In this document: piece by piece, positions 7,955 through 15,943 of the stretch
Layout: each line of letters opens with the position of its first letter
Numbering within the stretch: the first letter of the stretch is position 1
Assembly (NCBI GenBank): GCA_011087645.1
Contig: JAALLF010000020.1
Coordinates: forward strand, 1 to 56,603
DNA: 56,603 bases
Reading direction: 5' to 3'
Source: Alphaproteobacteria bacterium
GTDB taxonomy: Bacteria; Pseudomonadota; Alphaproteobacteria; UBA6615
Position numbers and translations under genes: made by a program
Notes under the pieces: model-generated
The model's input: the letters and a program-made list of their open reading frames with translations, nothing else
The model's database searches: none
Told to the model about the DNA's origin: nothing

Positions 7955-9124
7955 TTAGCCTGCCGAAAGTTCCGACATTATTTTGTAGAGATCCGCCTGA
8001 CCTTCGAAACCAATGCCCGGCCGGTCGTCCAAGGTGATGTAGCCGTCGATGATTTCCGCGTCGTCAGCGAAGCCGGAAAACATGCCGAAGGTGTTGGGAT
8101 AGGATTCACATAAGCCTAGGCCGAACCCAGCCGCGATGTGCAGCGACATCTGATTGCCGCCATGGGGCATCACCGATTTCGGCGACCAGCCATGCTCGGC
8201 CAGCATCGCCAGGGTGCGCGACATCATGGTCACGCCGTAACTCTGCGGCGGGTCGATCTGGATGACGTCGCGGTCGGGCCGCATGCCGCTATAGCGCACC
8301 AGGTTCTGCACATCCTGGGTGGAGAACAGGTTTTCGCCGGTCGCTAGCGGCGGTTCGTAGAAATCCGCCAGCCTTGCGATCAGCGCGAAATCGAGGGGGT
8401 CGGCCGGCTCTTCGTACCAGCGCAGATTATAGGGCGCCAGCGCGCGGCCATATTCCAGCGCGGTCTCATTATCGAAGCCGCAATTAGCGTCGACCGCGAG
8501 CAATTGGCCGTCACCGACCAGGTCCAACACCGCCTCCAGGCGCGCTAAATCCTCGGCCAGGGGCGCGCCGCCGACTTTCATTTTGAGCTGGGTGTAGCCC
8601 ATCTCCTGATAGCCGCGCATTTCCGCCAGCAACTCGGGAATGCCTTTGCCCGGCTGGTACCAGCCGCCGCCCACATAGACGAACATGCGCTGGCTGGCTT
8701 CGCCGCTGGAGTAGCGGTCGGCGATGGTTCGGTAGAGCGGTTGTTCGGCGATCTTAGCGACCGCGTCCCAGATCGCCACCTCGATGGTGCCGACGGCGAT
8801 CGAGCGCTCGGTATGGCCGCCGGGCTTTTCGCCTTGCAGCATCACGGCCAGCGCCTTTTCCGGGTCGATATTGTCGCCGGCCTCGTTCAGCAGCGAGTCA
8901 GGTTCGGCCTTGGCGATGCGCGGGATCAGCCGGTTGCGCATCTGCGCGCCACAGGCATAGCGCCCGGTCGAATTGAAGGCGTAGCCCACCACCGGCGCCC
9001 CGTCGCGCACCACATCGGTGATAACAGCGACGATCGAGGTGGTCATTTGGCTGAAATCGAACACCGCATTGCGCAGGTTCGAATTCACCGGGACAGCAAT
9101 TTCGCGAATGTCGGTGATTTTCAT
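7955..9124 (-). CDS. Enolase-superfamily dehydratase, D-tartrate dehydratase-like
   Basis: 389 residues of the mandelate racemase/muconate lactonizing fold, starting at the MKITDIREIAV Met (9124). An upstream Met at 9193 would add an unlikely 23-residue leader. It resembles, from memory, Bradyrhizobium D-tartrate dehydratase along its length (LLNEAGDN, EKPGGHxERSIAVGTI, GMRPDRD, HGWSP, PHGGNQMSL). The catalytic set is K183 in KMK, metal ligands D212, E238 and E264, and H321, each one residue off the numbering I recall for the tartrate enzyme. It would dehydrate a 2-hydroxy acid to a 2-keto acid. The substrate may differ, as other family residues vary (WYEEPADP). Confidence 0.85.
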   Translation of the reverse strand: MKITDIREIAVPVNSNLRNAVFDFSQMTTSIVAVITDVVRDGAPVVGYAFNSTGRYACGAQMRNRLIPRIAKAEPDSLLNEAGDNIDPEKALAVMLQGEKPGGHTERSIAVGTIEVAIWDAVAKIAEQPLYRTIADRYSSGEASQRMFVYVGGGWYQPGKGIPELLAEMRGYQEMGYTQLKMKVGGAPLAEDLARLEAVLDLVGDGQLLAVDANCGFDNETALEYGRALAPYNLRWYEEPADPLDFALIARLADFYEPPLATGENLFSTQDVQNLVRYSGMRPDRDVIQIDPPQSYGVTMMSRTLAMLAEHGWSPKSVMPHGGNQMSLHIAAGFGLGLCESYPNTFGMFSGFADDAEIIDGYITLDDRPGIGFEGQADLYKIMSELSAG

Positions 9125-9249
9125 GAAATGGTTTTTACGATGGTTGCCGCGCGACGCCAACGGGTTCGACGCAATTAATCGGCGGCTTGCCAAATGGCGA
9201 ATTGGCGGGGATCATGGGTCAATGTCACATACCGGGGAGGGACCAGATC

Positions 9250-10944
9250 ATGGCCGAATTGAGCGAAAGCCATGTGCAGGGCGTGTCAGACGTCGCGTTA
9301 ATCGATGACACGATTGGCGCTCATTTCGATAAGGCAGCGGCGCGCTGGGGCGACCATGAGGCGCTGGTCGTCCCCCATCAGGACATTCATTGGAGCTGGG
9401 CTGAGCTGAAACAACGGGTCGACGACTTCGCCGCCGGTCTAATCGAGCTGGGTCTGGCGCCCGGCGAACGTATCGGCATCTGGTCGCCCAACAATATGGA
9501 ATGGGTGGTCACACAGTTCGCCACCGCCAAGGCCGGCTTGATCCTGGTGAACATCAACCCCGCCTACCGGCTGGCCGAGTTGGAATTCGCCCTGAACAAG
9601 GTCGAGTGCACGGCGCTGATCACGGCGACCCAGTTTAAGTCGAGCGACTATATCGCCATGTTGTGCGACTTGGCGCCGGAGGTCGATAGCGCCGCGCCGG
9701 GTGACCTTCACGCCGATAAACTACCCCATCTGCGCAGCGTAATTCAGATCGGCGGTGACATGACCGCCGGCATGTATGCCTTCGACGATGTGGGCGCGCG
9801 CGGCGCAGCGGCTGGTCACGCAGCGGTGGACGCGCTGGCGGATACGCTCAAGGCCGACGACCCGATCAACATTCAGTTCACCAGCGGCACCACCGGATCG
9901 CCCAAGGGCGCGACCCTGACCCATCGTAACATTCTCAACAATGGCTATTTCATCGGCGAGAAGTTCGCCCTGACCGAGGCCGACCGGCTGTGCATTCCGG
10001 TGCCGCTCTATCATTGCTTCGGCATGGTCATAGGCAATTTGGCTTGCCTGACCCACGGGTCGGCGATGGTCTTTCCCGGCGAGGCGTTCGATCCGTTGGC
10101 GACCCTGCAAACTGTCGAGGCCGAGCGCTGTACCGGCGTGCTGGGCGTGCCGACCATGTTCATCGCCATGTTGCAGAACCCCGAATTCGAGAGTTTCGAT
10201 TTCTCCAGCCTGCGCACCGGCATGATGGCCGGCTCTCCCTGTCCGGTCGAAGTCATGAAGGAAGTTATCGAGCGTATGCAGATGGATCAGGTAACCATCG
10301 GCTACGGCATGACCGAGACCAGCCCGGTCTCGACCCAGACCGATCTCGACGATCCCCTCGAACGCCGCGTCGGTTCGGTCGGCCGCGTCCACCCGCAGGT
10401 CGAGATCAAGATCGTCGACGAGGAAGGCGAGACCGTTGCGCCCGGCGCCACCGGCGAATTTTGCGCCCGCGGCTACCATGTGATGCGCGGCTATTGGGAC
10501 GACGCGGAGCGCACCGCCGATGCCATTGATACGGATGGCTGGATGCATTCCGGCGATCTGGCGACTATGGACGAGGAGGGCTATTTCAACATTGTCGGCC
10601 GCATCAAGGACATGGTGATCCGTGGCGGCGAGAACCTCTATCCGCGTGAGATCGAGGAATATCTCTACCGCCACCCCAAAGTGGCGGATGTGCAGGTGTT
10701 CGGCGTGCCCGACCCGAAATATGGCGAAGAGCTCTGCGCCTGGATCAAGCTAGCCGAGGGCGAGGCCGCCGACGATCTGGAAATCCGCGAATTCTGCCAG
10801 GGCCAGATCGCCCACCATAAGATCCCCCGGCACATTCACTTCGTTGACGAATTTCCCATGACGGTTACCGGCAAGGCACAGAAATTTGTCATGCGCGAGC
10901 AGATGATCGCGCAACTGGGCCTGGGCGAAGTCGAGACGGCATAG
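9250..10944 (+). CDS. Acyl-CoA synthetase (AMP-binding enzyme)
   Basis: A 564-residue adenylate-forming ligase that activates a carboxylic acid to its CoA thioester through an acyl-AMP. Motifs in order: phosphate loop TSGTTGSPKG (about residue 210), GYGMTETSP, SGDLATMDEEGY, the hinge GRIKDMVIRGGENLYPREIE, and catalytic Lys in MTVTGKAQK near the end. The ATG at 9250 has GGGAGGG upstream and gives the usual N-terminus; an earlier Met at 9187 would overlap the divergent gene's leader. It resembles medium- or long-chain FadD-like enzymes. It is divergent from the tartrate dehydratase-like gene and followed by an amidohydrolase. Confidence 0.92.
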   Translation: MAELSESHVQGVSDVALIDDTIGAHFDKAAARWGDHEALVVPHQDIHWSWAELKQRVDDFAAGLIELGLAPGERIGIWSPNNMEWVVTQFATAKAGLILVNINPAYRLAELEFALNKVECTALITATQFKSSDYIAMLCDLAPEVDSAAPGDLHADKLPHLRSVIQIGGDMTAGMYAFDDVGARGAAAGHAAVDALADTLKADDPINIQFTSGTTGSPKGATLTHRNILNNGYFIGEKFALTEADRLCIPVPLYHCFGMVIGNLACLTHGSAMVFPGEAFDPLATLQTVEAERCTGVLGVPTMFIAMLQNPEFESFDFSSLRTGMMAGSPCPVEVMKEVIERMQMDQVTIGYGMTETSPVSTQTDLDDPLERRVGSVGRVHPQVEIKIVDEEGETVAPGATGEFCARGYHVMRGYWDDAERTADAIDTDGWMHSGDLATMDEEGYFNIVGRIKDMVIRGGENLYPREIEEYLYRHPKVADVQVFGVPDPKYGEELCAWIKLAEGEAADDLEIREFCQGQIAHHKIPRHIHFVDEFPMTVTGKAQKFVMREQMIAQLGLGEVETA

Positions 10945-11034
10945 GCCCCCGGCGGTCCCCTGCTTCCTTGGCAGCGGTGCCGATTGGCCTGATACTGCTC
11001 GTTCCAAAGGCTCATTACCCAAAGGCGGTTCCCC

Positions 11035-12018
11035 ATGACCACAGTCGATATCCATACCCACATGTTCGGCAATGGCTGGCTCGACATGATCAAAGAGCAT
11101 GGCAGCCCCGCCTACGCCATCGAGGATCGAGAGGACAACCGCAACTATCTGATCGAATACGGCACCCCGGCCTGCGCGCTGGAAGTCGAGGCCTTCGACT
11201 ATGCCAAGCGGGTCGAGATGATGGATCGGGACGGGGTCGATATTTCCATTGTCTCGTTGACCTCGCCTAACGTTCATTTCGGCGACGAGGCGGTGAGCGT
11301 CGCCACCGCGCGGCTGGCTAATGACGAAATGGCGGCGGGCCAGGCGGCCTTTCCCGACCGCATCCGCTGGTTCGCGTCGCTGCCGTGGGAATATCCCGAC
11401 GCGGCGCTGGCCGAGCTCGATCGCTGCGTGAAGCTGGGCGCTGTTGGCGTCATGTGCGTCGCCCATATTGGTGAGCGTCACCTGATCGATCCGTTATTCG
11501 CGCCGGTTTGGCAGGAACTCCACCGGCGCGCCTTTCCGGTTCTCGTCCATCCCACCGCGCCCTTGGGCGCCAAGGCGGTGAATTACGGCTTCGAGCGTAT
11601 TCTCATGCCGGCGGCGGGGTTCATGTACGACACCACCATCGCCATCGCGCGCATGGCCATCGACGGTTTCTTCGAGCGCTTTTCCGACATCAAGATCATC
11701 GTCAGCCACGGCGGCGGCTATATCCCCTTCGTCAACGGGCGCGTCGATATGTTCTTCGGGTTGGAAACCCTGGCCAAGTTCGACATTCTCAAGCTGCCCA
11801 GCGACTATTTCGCCCAGCTCTATTACGACGCCATCGTCTATGACGAAGCGGCGCTGCAGCTGGTCATTGACGTTGGCGGGCCCGACAAGGTGATGTTCGG
11901 CACCGACCTGCCCATGCCGGCGGATGTCGGCAAGCTGTTCGGCCTGCTCGACGGCCGCCCGGCCGGCGAGGTGGCAGCCATTCGCGGCGACAACGCGGTC
12001 AGGGTGTTCGGGCTGTAG
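11035..12018 (+). CDS. Amidohydrolase family protein (ACMSD-like decarboxylase/hydrolase)
   Basis: A 327-residue metal-dependent TIM barrel of the amidohydrolase_2 family, which includes aminocarboxymuconate semialdehyde decarboxylase. Metal ligands are visible: H7 and H9 (DIHTH), His in LVHPTAPLG (about 171), His in VSHGGGYIPF (about 223) and Asp in FGTDLPMP (about 289). The family mostly decarboxylates or hydrates aromatic or ring-cleavage acids. It lies 90 bases after the acyl-CoA synthetase on the same strand and ends against the convergent FAH gene, suggesting aromatic or ring-cleavage metabolism. Confidence 0.88.
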   Translation: MTTVDIHTHMFGNGWLDMIKEHGSPAYAIEDREDNRNYLIEYGTPACALEVEAFDYAKRVEMMDRDGVDISIVSLTSPNVHFGDEAVSVATARLANDEMAAGQAAFPDRIRWFASLPWEYPDAALAELDRCVKLGAVGVMCVAHIGERHLIDPLFAPVWQELHRRAFPVLVHPTAPLGAKAVNYGFERILMPAAGFMYDTTIAIARMAIDGFFERFSDIKIIVSHGGGYIPFVNGRVDMFFGLETLAKFDILKLPSDYFAQLYYDAIVYDEAALQLVIDVGGPDKVMFGTDLPMPADVGKLFGLLDGRPAGEVAAIRGDNAVRVFGL

Positions 12019-12021
12019 GCC

Positions 12022-12876
12022 TTACCCTTCTTCGATTGAATTCACCAGGGTTCCCACCCGCTCAATCTCGATCTCGCAGGTGTCGCCGGGCTGCATGAAA
12101 ATCTGCGGGTCGCGGGAGAAACCGACGCCGGCCGGCGTGCCCGAGGCGATGACGTCGCCGGGCAGCAGCGGCACCAGGTTCGACACATATTCGATGATCG
12201 ACACCACGTCGAAAATCATATCCTTGGTGTGGGCGTCCTGCAGGGTCTCGCCGTTCAACCGGGTGGCGATCTTGAGGGTCTGCGGATCGGGTATCTCGTC
12301 GGCGGTGACCATCCACGGGCCGAAACCGCCGGTGCCGTAGAAGTTCTTGCCCGGGGTGATTTGGGTGGTGTGGAACTGCCAGTCCCGCGCGCTGGCCTCG
12401 TTGAAGCAGGCATAGCCGGCGACATGGTCGAGCGCGTTGTCCTTGGTGATGTAACGCCCGGTCTTGCCAATAATCACGGCGAGTTCGCACTCATAGTCCA
12501 GTTGGGTCACCTTCGGCGAGCGTAGGATCGGCTGCCGGTGGCCGACCAGCGTATCGGCGAAACGCAGGAACAGCGGCGGGTGCTCGCTCTTCGCGCGCGG
12601 CAGGCCAGCGTCGATAGCCTCCTGCAGATGGTCGGCATAATTGACGCCGATGCAAAAGATGTGCGCCGGGTCGGGGATGACCGGCAGATAGGTAATATCG
12701 TCGAGGCCATGGTCGGGCGCCTCGCCACCATAAGTCGCCCCAGCGTCGACCTGCCCGTCGGCGATCATCTGCCGCAAGGAGCCGATGCCCATGCGCGCCG
12801 TTAGATCGATCACCCCTTCGTCAGTCGCCAGGCCAACCCGCGCACCGGCGCCGGCATCGAATGTCAGTAATCGCAT
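12022..12876 (-). CDS. Fumarylacetoacetate hydrolase family protein
   Basis: A 284-residue FAH-fold protein. The family core is present: ICIGVNYADHLQEA, then the metal-binding acidic stretch DYECELAVIIGKTGRYI, then GDVIASGTPAGVG near the C-terminus. Members hydrolyse or decarboxylate 2,4-dioxo or 2-oxo-3-enoic acids from aromatic or sugar catabolism. AGGGA lies ahead of the ATG. It is convergent with the amidohydrolase gene (3 bases between) and upstream of tRNA-Thr on the other side. A second, longer FAH paralogue is at 42969-43961. Confidence 0.9.
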   Translation of the reverse strand: MRLLTFDAGAGARVGLATDEGVIDLTARMGIGSLRQMIADGQVDAGATYGGEAPDHGLDDITYLPVIPDPAHIFCIGVNYADHLQEAIDAGLPRAKSEHPPLFLRFADTLVGHRQPILRSPKVTQLDYECELAVIIGKTGRYITKDNALDHVAGYACFNEASARDWQFHTTQITPGKNFYGTGGFGPWMVTADEIPDPQTLKIATRLNGETLQDAHTKDMIFDVVSIIEYVSNLVPLLPGDVIASGTPAGVGFSRDPQIFMQPGDTCEIEIERVGTLVNSIEEG

Positions 12877-12909
12877 TTACGCAATCCCTGTGAATCTGGA
12901 AGAGAAAAG

Positions 12910-12984
12910 TGGTGCCGCCGGGAGGAATCGAACCTCCGGCCCCACCCTTACCAAGGGTGTGCTCTACCCCTGAGCTACGGCGGC
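12910..12984 (-). tRNA. tRNA-Thr (anticodon GGT)
   Basis: A cloverleaf reads on the minus strand: acceptor stem GCCGCCG/CGGCGGC, D arm with TAGCTCAGGGGTAGAGC, anticodon stem CACCC/GGGTG around TTGGTAA (anticodon GGT), T arm with GGTTCGATTCC, discriminator A and an encoded CCA. 75 bases including CCA. Confidence 0.96.
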
Positions 12985-13112
12985 ACTGAGTAGATGTAAG
13001 CGCTTATGCCATAGGATTCTTACAAGCGGCAATAGTGCTGATGCCCGGCGGGTCTTGCCTTGGACTCGGTTGGCTGATGCAATATGACCGTCAGTTGAGT
13101 GGGGGCGTTATA

Positions 13113-13550
13113 ATGTTCGATCGGCTCAAGCAGGAACTCGAGCGTCATCGCCAGCGGCCGTTTCTCGAAGCGGCCATGGCCGCCTGCGCGCTGATCGCGT
13201 CGGCCGACGACGAGGTGAGCTTTTCCGAACGGGCGCGCATGGACGCGGTATTGGAGAGCTTGGCTGAGTTGCGGATTTTCGACCCCCACGAAGCGGTGAA
13301 CCTGTTCAATGCCCGGCTCGAGGCGCTGCAGGTTGACCGGCAAGCCGGCCAGGGCGAAGCGTTCGAGGCGATCCGCCGGGGTGCGACGGCGGAAGGCGCG
13401 CCGGAACTTCTGGTGCGTATTTGCGTGGCGATCAGCCTGGCCGACGGCAAGTTCGTTGTTAACGAGCGCGCCATGCTGGGGTTGATTTGCGCCGCGCTGA
13501 ACCTGACGCCCGCCGCGATCGACGAGGCTCAGTCGGAACTGGCCACGTAG
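13113..13550 (+). CDS. TerB-like tellurite resistance domain protein
   Basis: 145 residues, all helical, with the TerB pattern: FLEAAMAACALIASADDEVSFSE in the first half and ICVAISLADGKFVVNERAML in the second. These two related acidic helical repeats bind metal in TerB. The ATG at 13113 has GGGGG upstream; longer in-frame starts from 13035 give a non-family leader. Its role is probably cytoplasmic metal or stress-related, otherwise unknown. Its 3' end overlaps the convergent adenine deaminase gene by 22 bases. Confidence 0.8.
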   Translation: MFDRLKQELERHRQRPFLEAAMAACALIASADDEVSFSERARMDAVLESLAELRIFDPHEAVNLFNARLEALQVDRQAGQGEAFEAIRRGATAEGAPELLVRICVAISLADGKFVVNERAMLGLICAALNLTPAAIDEAQSELAT

Positions 13551-14545
13551 GCGTCGAGCCGCGTGTGCAGCGCCGTGATGTCAGCCGCGGGCAGGAAGGC
13601 GGCATCGAAGCTGTTGCGGATCAGCGCCGCCACATCGTCTCTGTTGAGATCGAGCGCTGCCGCCGTGGCTGAAAAATTTTCGTTGAGATAGCCGCCGAAA
13701 TAGGCCGGGTCGTCGGAATTGACGGTCGCCTTGAGGCCGGCCGCGAGCATGGCTTTGAGCGGATGATCGGCGAGAGTCGCAAAAACGCCGAGCCGGACAT
13801 TGGAAAACGGGCAGACGGTCAGCGGTATCTCGGCCGCCGCCAGCCGTTCCACCAGGGCAGGGTCCTCGACGGCGCGCACGCCATGGTCGATGCGGCGAAC
13901 TTTGAGAATGTCGAGAGAGTCGCTGACATTGGCCGGCGGGCCTTCCTCGCCGGCATGGGCGACGGGCAGGAATCCTTCGCCGCGGGCGCGCGCGAAGACC
14001 CGGGCGAATTTCTCGGGCGGGTGGCCCAGCTCGCTGGAGTCCAGGCCAACCGCGATGATTTTGTCGCGATGCTCTAACCCTTGATCGAGCGTACGTTCGG
14101 CCGACGCTTCGTCGAGATGGCGCAGAAACGACATGATTAGTCCCGTCGATAGGTCGAGCTGCGTGGTCGCATCATCCATTGCGCGGGTAAGACCCGTGAT
14201 TACCGTTTCGAACGCGACCCCACGCTCGGTATGGGTCTGGGGATCGAACATAATTTCCGCGTGTACAATGTTTTGGGCGTGGGCTTTTTGCAGATAGGCC
14301 CAGGCCAGATCGTAGAAATCTTGTTCTGTCACCAGGACATCGCAAGCCGCGTAATAGATATCGAGGAAATCCTGTAGGTTGGAGAAGTCGTAGGCGGCGC
14401 GGACGTTGTCGGTGGTCTCGTATCCCGTATCGATGCCATTGCGCTGGGCCAGGGCGAACATCAATTCGGGCTCGAGCGTGCCTTCGATATGCAAATGGAG
14501 TTCGGCTTTCGGCGCGCCGTCTATAAAATCGTCGAGTGAAGTCAT
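13529..14545 (-). CDS. Adenine deaminase (adenosine deaminase-fold type)
   Basis: Deaminates adenine to hypoxanthine in purine salvage. 338 residues from the ATG at 14545, which has AGGAA 7 bases upstream. Metal and catalytic motifs are ELHLHIEGTLEPEL (N-terminal HxH), VAHAGEEGPP, RIDHGVRAVED and NSDDPAYFGGY. HAGEEGP and SDDPAYFGGY are, to my knowledge, the marks that separate the adenine deaminase branch from true adenosine deaminases. It is divergent from the RidA gene, 87 bases apart. An NCS2 nucleobase permease is encoded at 50132-51538 but is not adjacent. Confidence 0.88.
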   Translation of the reverse strand: MTSLDDFIDGAPKAELHLHIEGTLEPELMFALAQRNGIDTGYETTDNVRAAYDFSNLQDFLDIYYAACDVLVTEQDFYDLAWAYLQKAHAQNIVHAEIMFDPQTHTERGVAFETVITGLTRAMDDATTQLDLSTGLIMSFLRHLDEASAERTLDQGLEHRDKIIAVGLDSSELGHPPEKFARVFARARGEGFLPVAHAGEEGPPANVSDSLDILKVRRIDHGVRAVEDPALVERLAAAEIPLTVCPFSNVRLGVFATLADHPLKAMLAAGLKATVNSDDPAYFGGYLNENFSATAAALDLNRDDVAALIRNSFDAAFLPAADITALHTRLDAYVASSD

Positions 14546-14632
14546 CGGAAATTCCTGCGCATTGTCGCGACGAGACAGCGTAGAATAGTGTTCGATACTG
14601 CGCCAACGGGGCAAAAAGTATAAGGAGGAGAA

Positions 14633-15019
14633 ATGCTAAAACTCACCAATCCCGACACGCTGTACCCGCCACCGAGCAATTACAGCCATATTGTCGAAGT
14701 TCCCGGCGGATCGCGCATGGCTTTTATATCTGGCCAGGTCGGCGCCCGACCGGACGGTAGCTGCTCGGCGGATTTCGCCGAACAAGTGGAGCAGACCCTA
14801 CAGAACCTTACTGCCGCGCTTGCCGCCATCGATATGGAAATCACCGACTTGGTGCGTTTGAACGCCTACATCACTGCCGAGGGCGATGTGGGCATCTTCC
14901 GCGATGTGCGCGACCGCTGGTCGGGCGGCCACGCCGCGGCATCGACATTGGTGGAAGTTGCCGCCTTGGCGTCGCCGGCCTGGCACGTCGAAATCGAAGC
15001 GGTTGCGGCCAGGTCGTGA
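14633..15019 (+). CDS. RidA/YjgF family protein
   Basis: 128 residues. RidA proteins form trimers and hydrolyse reactive enamines/imines to ketones plus ammonia. The fold motifs FISGQVGARPDG and VEIEAVA are present. The Arg that binds the substrate carboxylate in RidA (ARSxV in the enteric enzyme) is Ser here (AASTLVEV), so this belongs to a non-RidA Rid subgroup and may not be an imine deaminase. AAGGAGG precedes the ATG. Its TGA overlaps the GTG start of the next small gene (GTGA), indicating coupled translation. Confidence 0.87.
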   Translation: MLKLTNPDTLYPPPSNYSHIVEVPGGSRMAFISGQVGARPDGSCSADFAEQVEQTLQNLTAALAAIDMEITDLVRLNAYITAEGDVGIFRDVRDRWSGGHAAASTLVEVAALASPAWHVEIEAVAARS

Positions 15020-15195
15020 CGACGGGCGAAGATAGGCCTTCGGCGCCGCGCGCTTCCGCGAAAGGCCAAAAACGGGCCGAAGAGAAGTTCGAGCGCCAGG
15101 CCGCCCAGTTGCGGGCGAATTTGCACCGCCGGCATCAACAGCGCCGGGGCCAGGATGGTGATGAACAAACAGATCGTGAAGCGGACTCGGAATAG
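15016..15195 (+). CDS. Small basic conserved protein upstream of dcd/murA
   Basis: 59 codons, GTG start overlapping the RidA stop by 4 bases. The protein is highly charged with a helical core, AAQLRANLHRRHQQRR. This L-R-x-N-L-x-R-R-K/H-x-Q pattern matches short hypothetical proteins that I recall lying near murA in many Alphaproteobacteria. Function unknown. Support comes from the coupled start, the recognisable core and the position. It is too short for most ORF cut-offs. Confidence 0.68.
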   Translation: MTTGEDRPSAPRASAKGQKRAEEKFERQAAQLRANLHRRHQQRRGQDGDEQTDREADSE

Positions 15196-15312
15196 GCGAA
15201 TCGGCTGCTATAAAGGCTAGAAATCATATGGCGCTAGCGCCTTTGCGGTGCGGCGTGTGACCTTCGGTACGGGCCAAAAGGCCCTGGCCGGTAATGTGTG
15301 GAGTAAGCGGCG

Positions 15313-15867
15313 ATGTCGATCATGCCGGATAGCTGGATCCGACAAATGTCGCAGGAGAACGGCATGATCGAGCCGTTCGTCGACGACCAAATGCGCGACG
15401 GTGTCATATCCTATGGCCTGTCATCCTACGGCTATGATGCGCGGGTGTCGCCGGAGTTCAAGATATTCACCAATGTGGATTCCGCCACCGTCGACCCAAA
15501 GGACTTCAACGCTGCCAGCTTCGTCGACCGCGAGGTCGATGTTTGCATCATCCCGCCCAATTCCTTCGTACTGGCGCGCACGGTCGAGTATTTTCGCATC
15601 CCCCGCGATATCCTGGTGATCTGCCTGGGTAAATCGACCTATGCGCGCTGCGGTATCATCGTCAATGTGACGCCGTTGGAACCCGAGTGGGAAGGCTATG
15701 TGACCTTGGAGTTTTCCAATACCACCCCCTTGCCGGCGCGAATTTATGCCAACGAGGGGGCCTGCCAGTTCCTGTTTTTGAAAGGCGAGGGGCCGCCCGA
15801 TGTGTCCTACGCCGACAAGAAGGGCAAGTATATGCGCCAGCAAGGCATAACGATTCCTAAGCTTTAA
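15313..15867 (+). CDS. dcd: dCTP deaminase
   Basis: Converts dCTP to dUTP and ammonia, feeding thymidylate synthesis. 184 residues, full length. Family motifs: ISYGLSSYGYDARVS near the N-terminus, GKSTYARCGI (about residue 105), NVTPLEPEWEGYVTLEFSN with the catalytic Glu, and the C-terminal KKGKYMRQQGIT that closes over the nucleotide. It precedes murA on the same strand. Confidence 0.96.
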   Translation: MSIMPDSWIRQMSQENGMIEPFVDDQMRDGVISYGLSSYGYDARVSPEFKIFTNVDSATVDPKDFNAASFVDREVDVCIIPPNSFVLARTVEYFRIPRDILVICLGKSTYARCGIIVNVTPLEPEWEGYVTLEFSNTTPLPARIYANEGACQFLFLKGEGPPDVSYADKKGKYMRQQGITIPKL

Positions 15868-15943
15868 TGCGTCACTATCGTGCCGTAATCGGGCGCTATG
15901 ACCGCGTCCATATTGACTCAAACTCTGACCCGACGGCGACGGC

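Noticed and set aside
12022..12876. Amidohydrolase and FAH genes as one operon
   Set aside because: They are convergent (plus and minus) with 3 bases between the stops.
13035..13112. N-terminal extension of the TerB-like protein
   Set aside because: No ribosome site and no family sequence; the ATG at 13113 is better placed.
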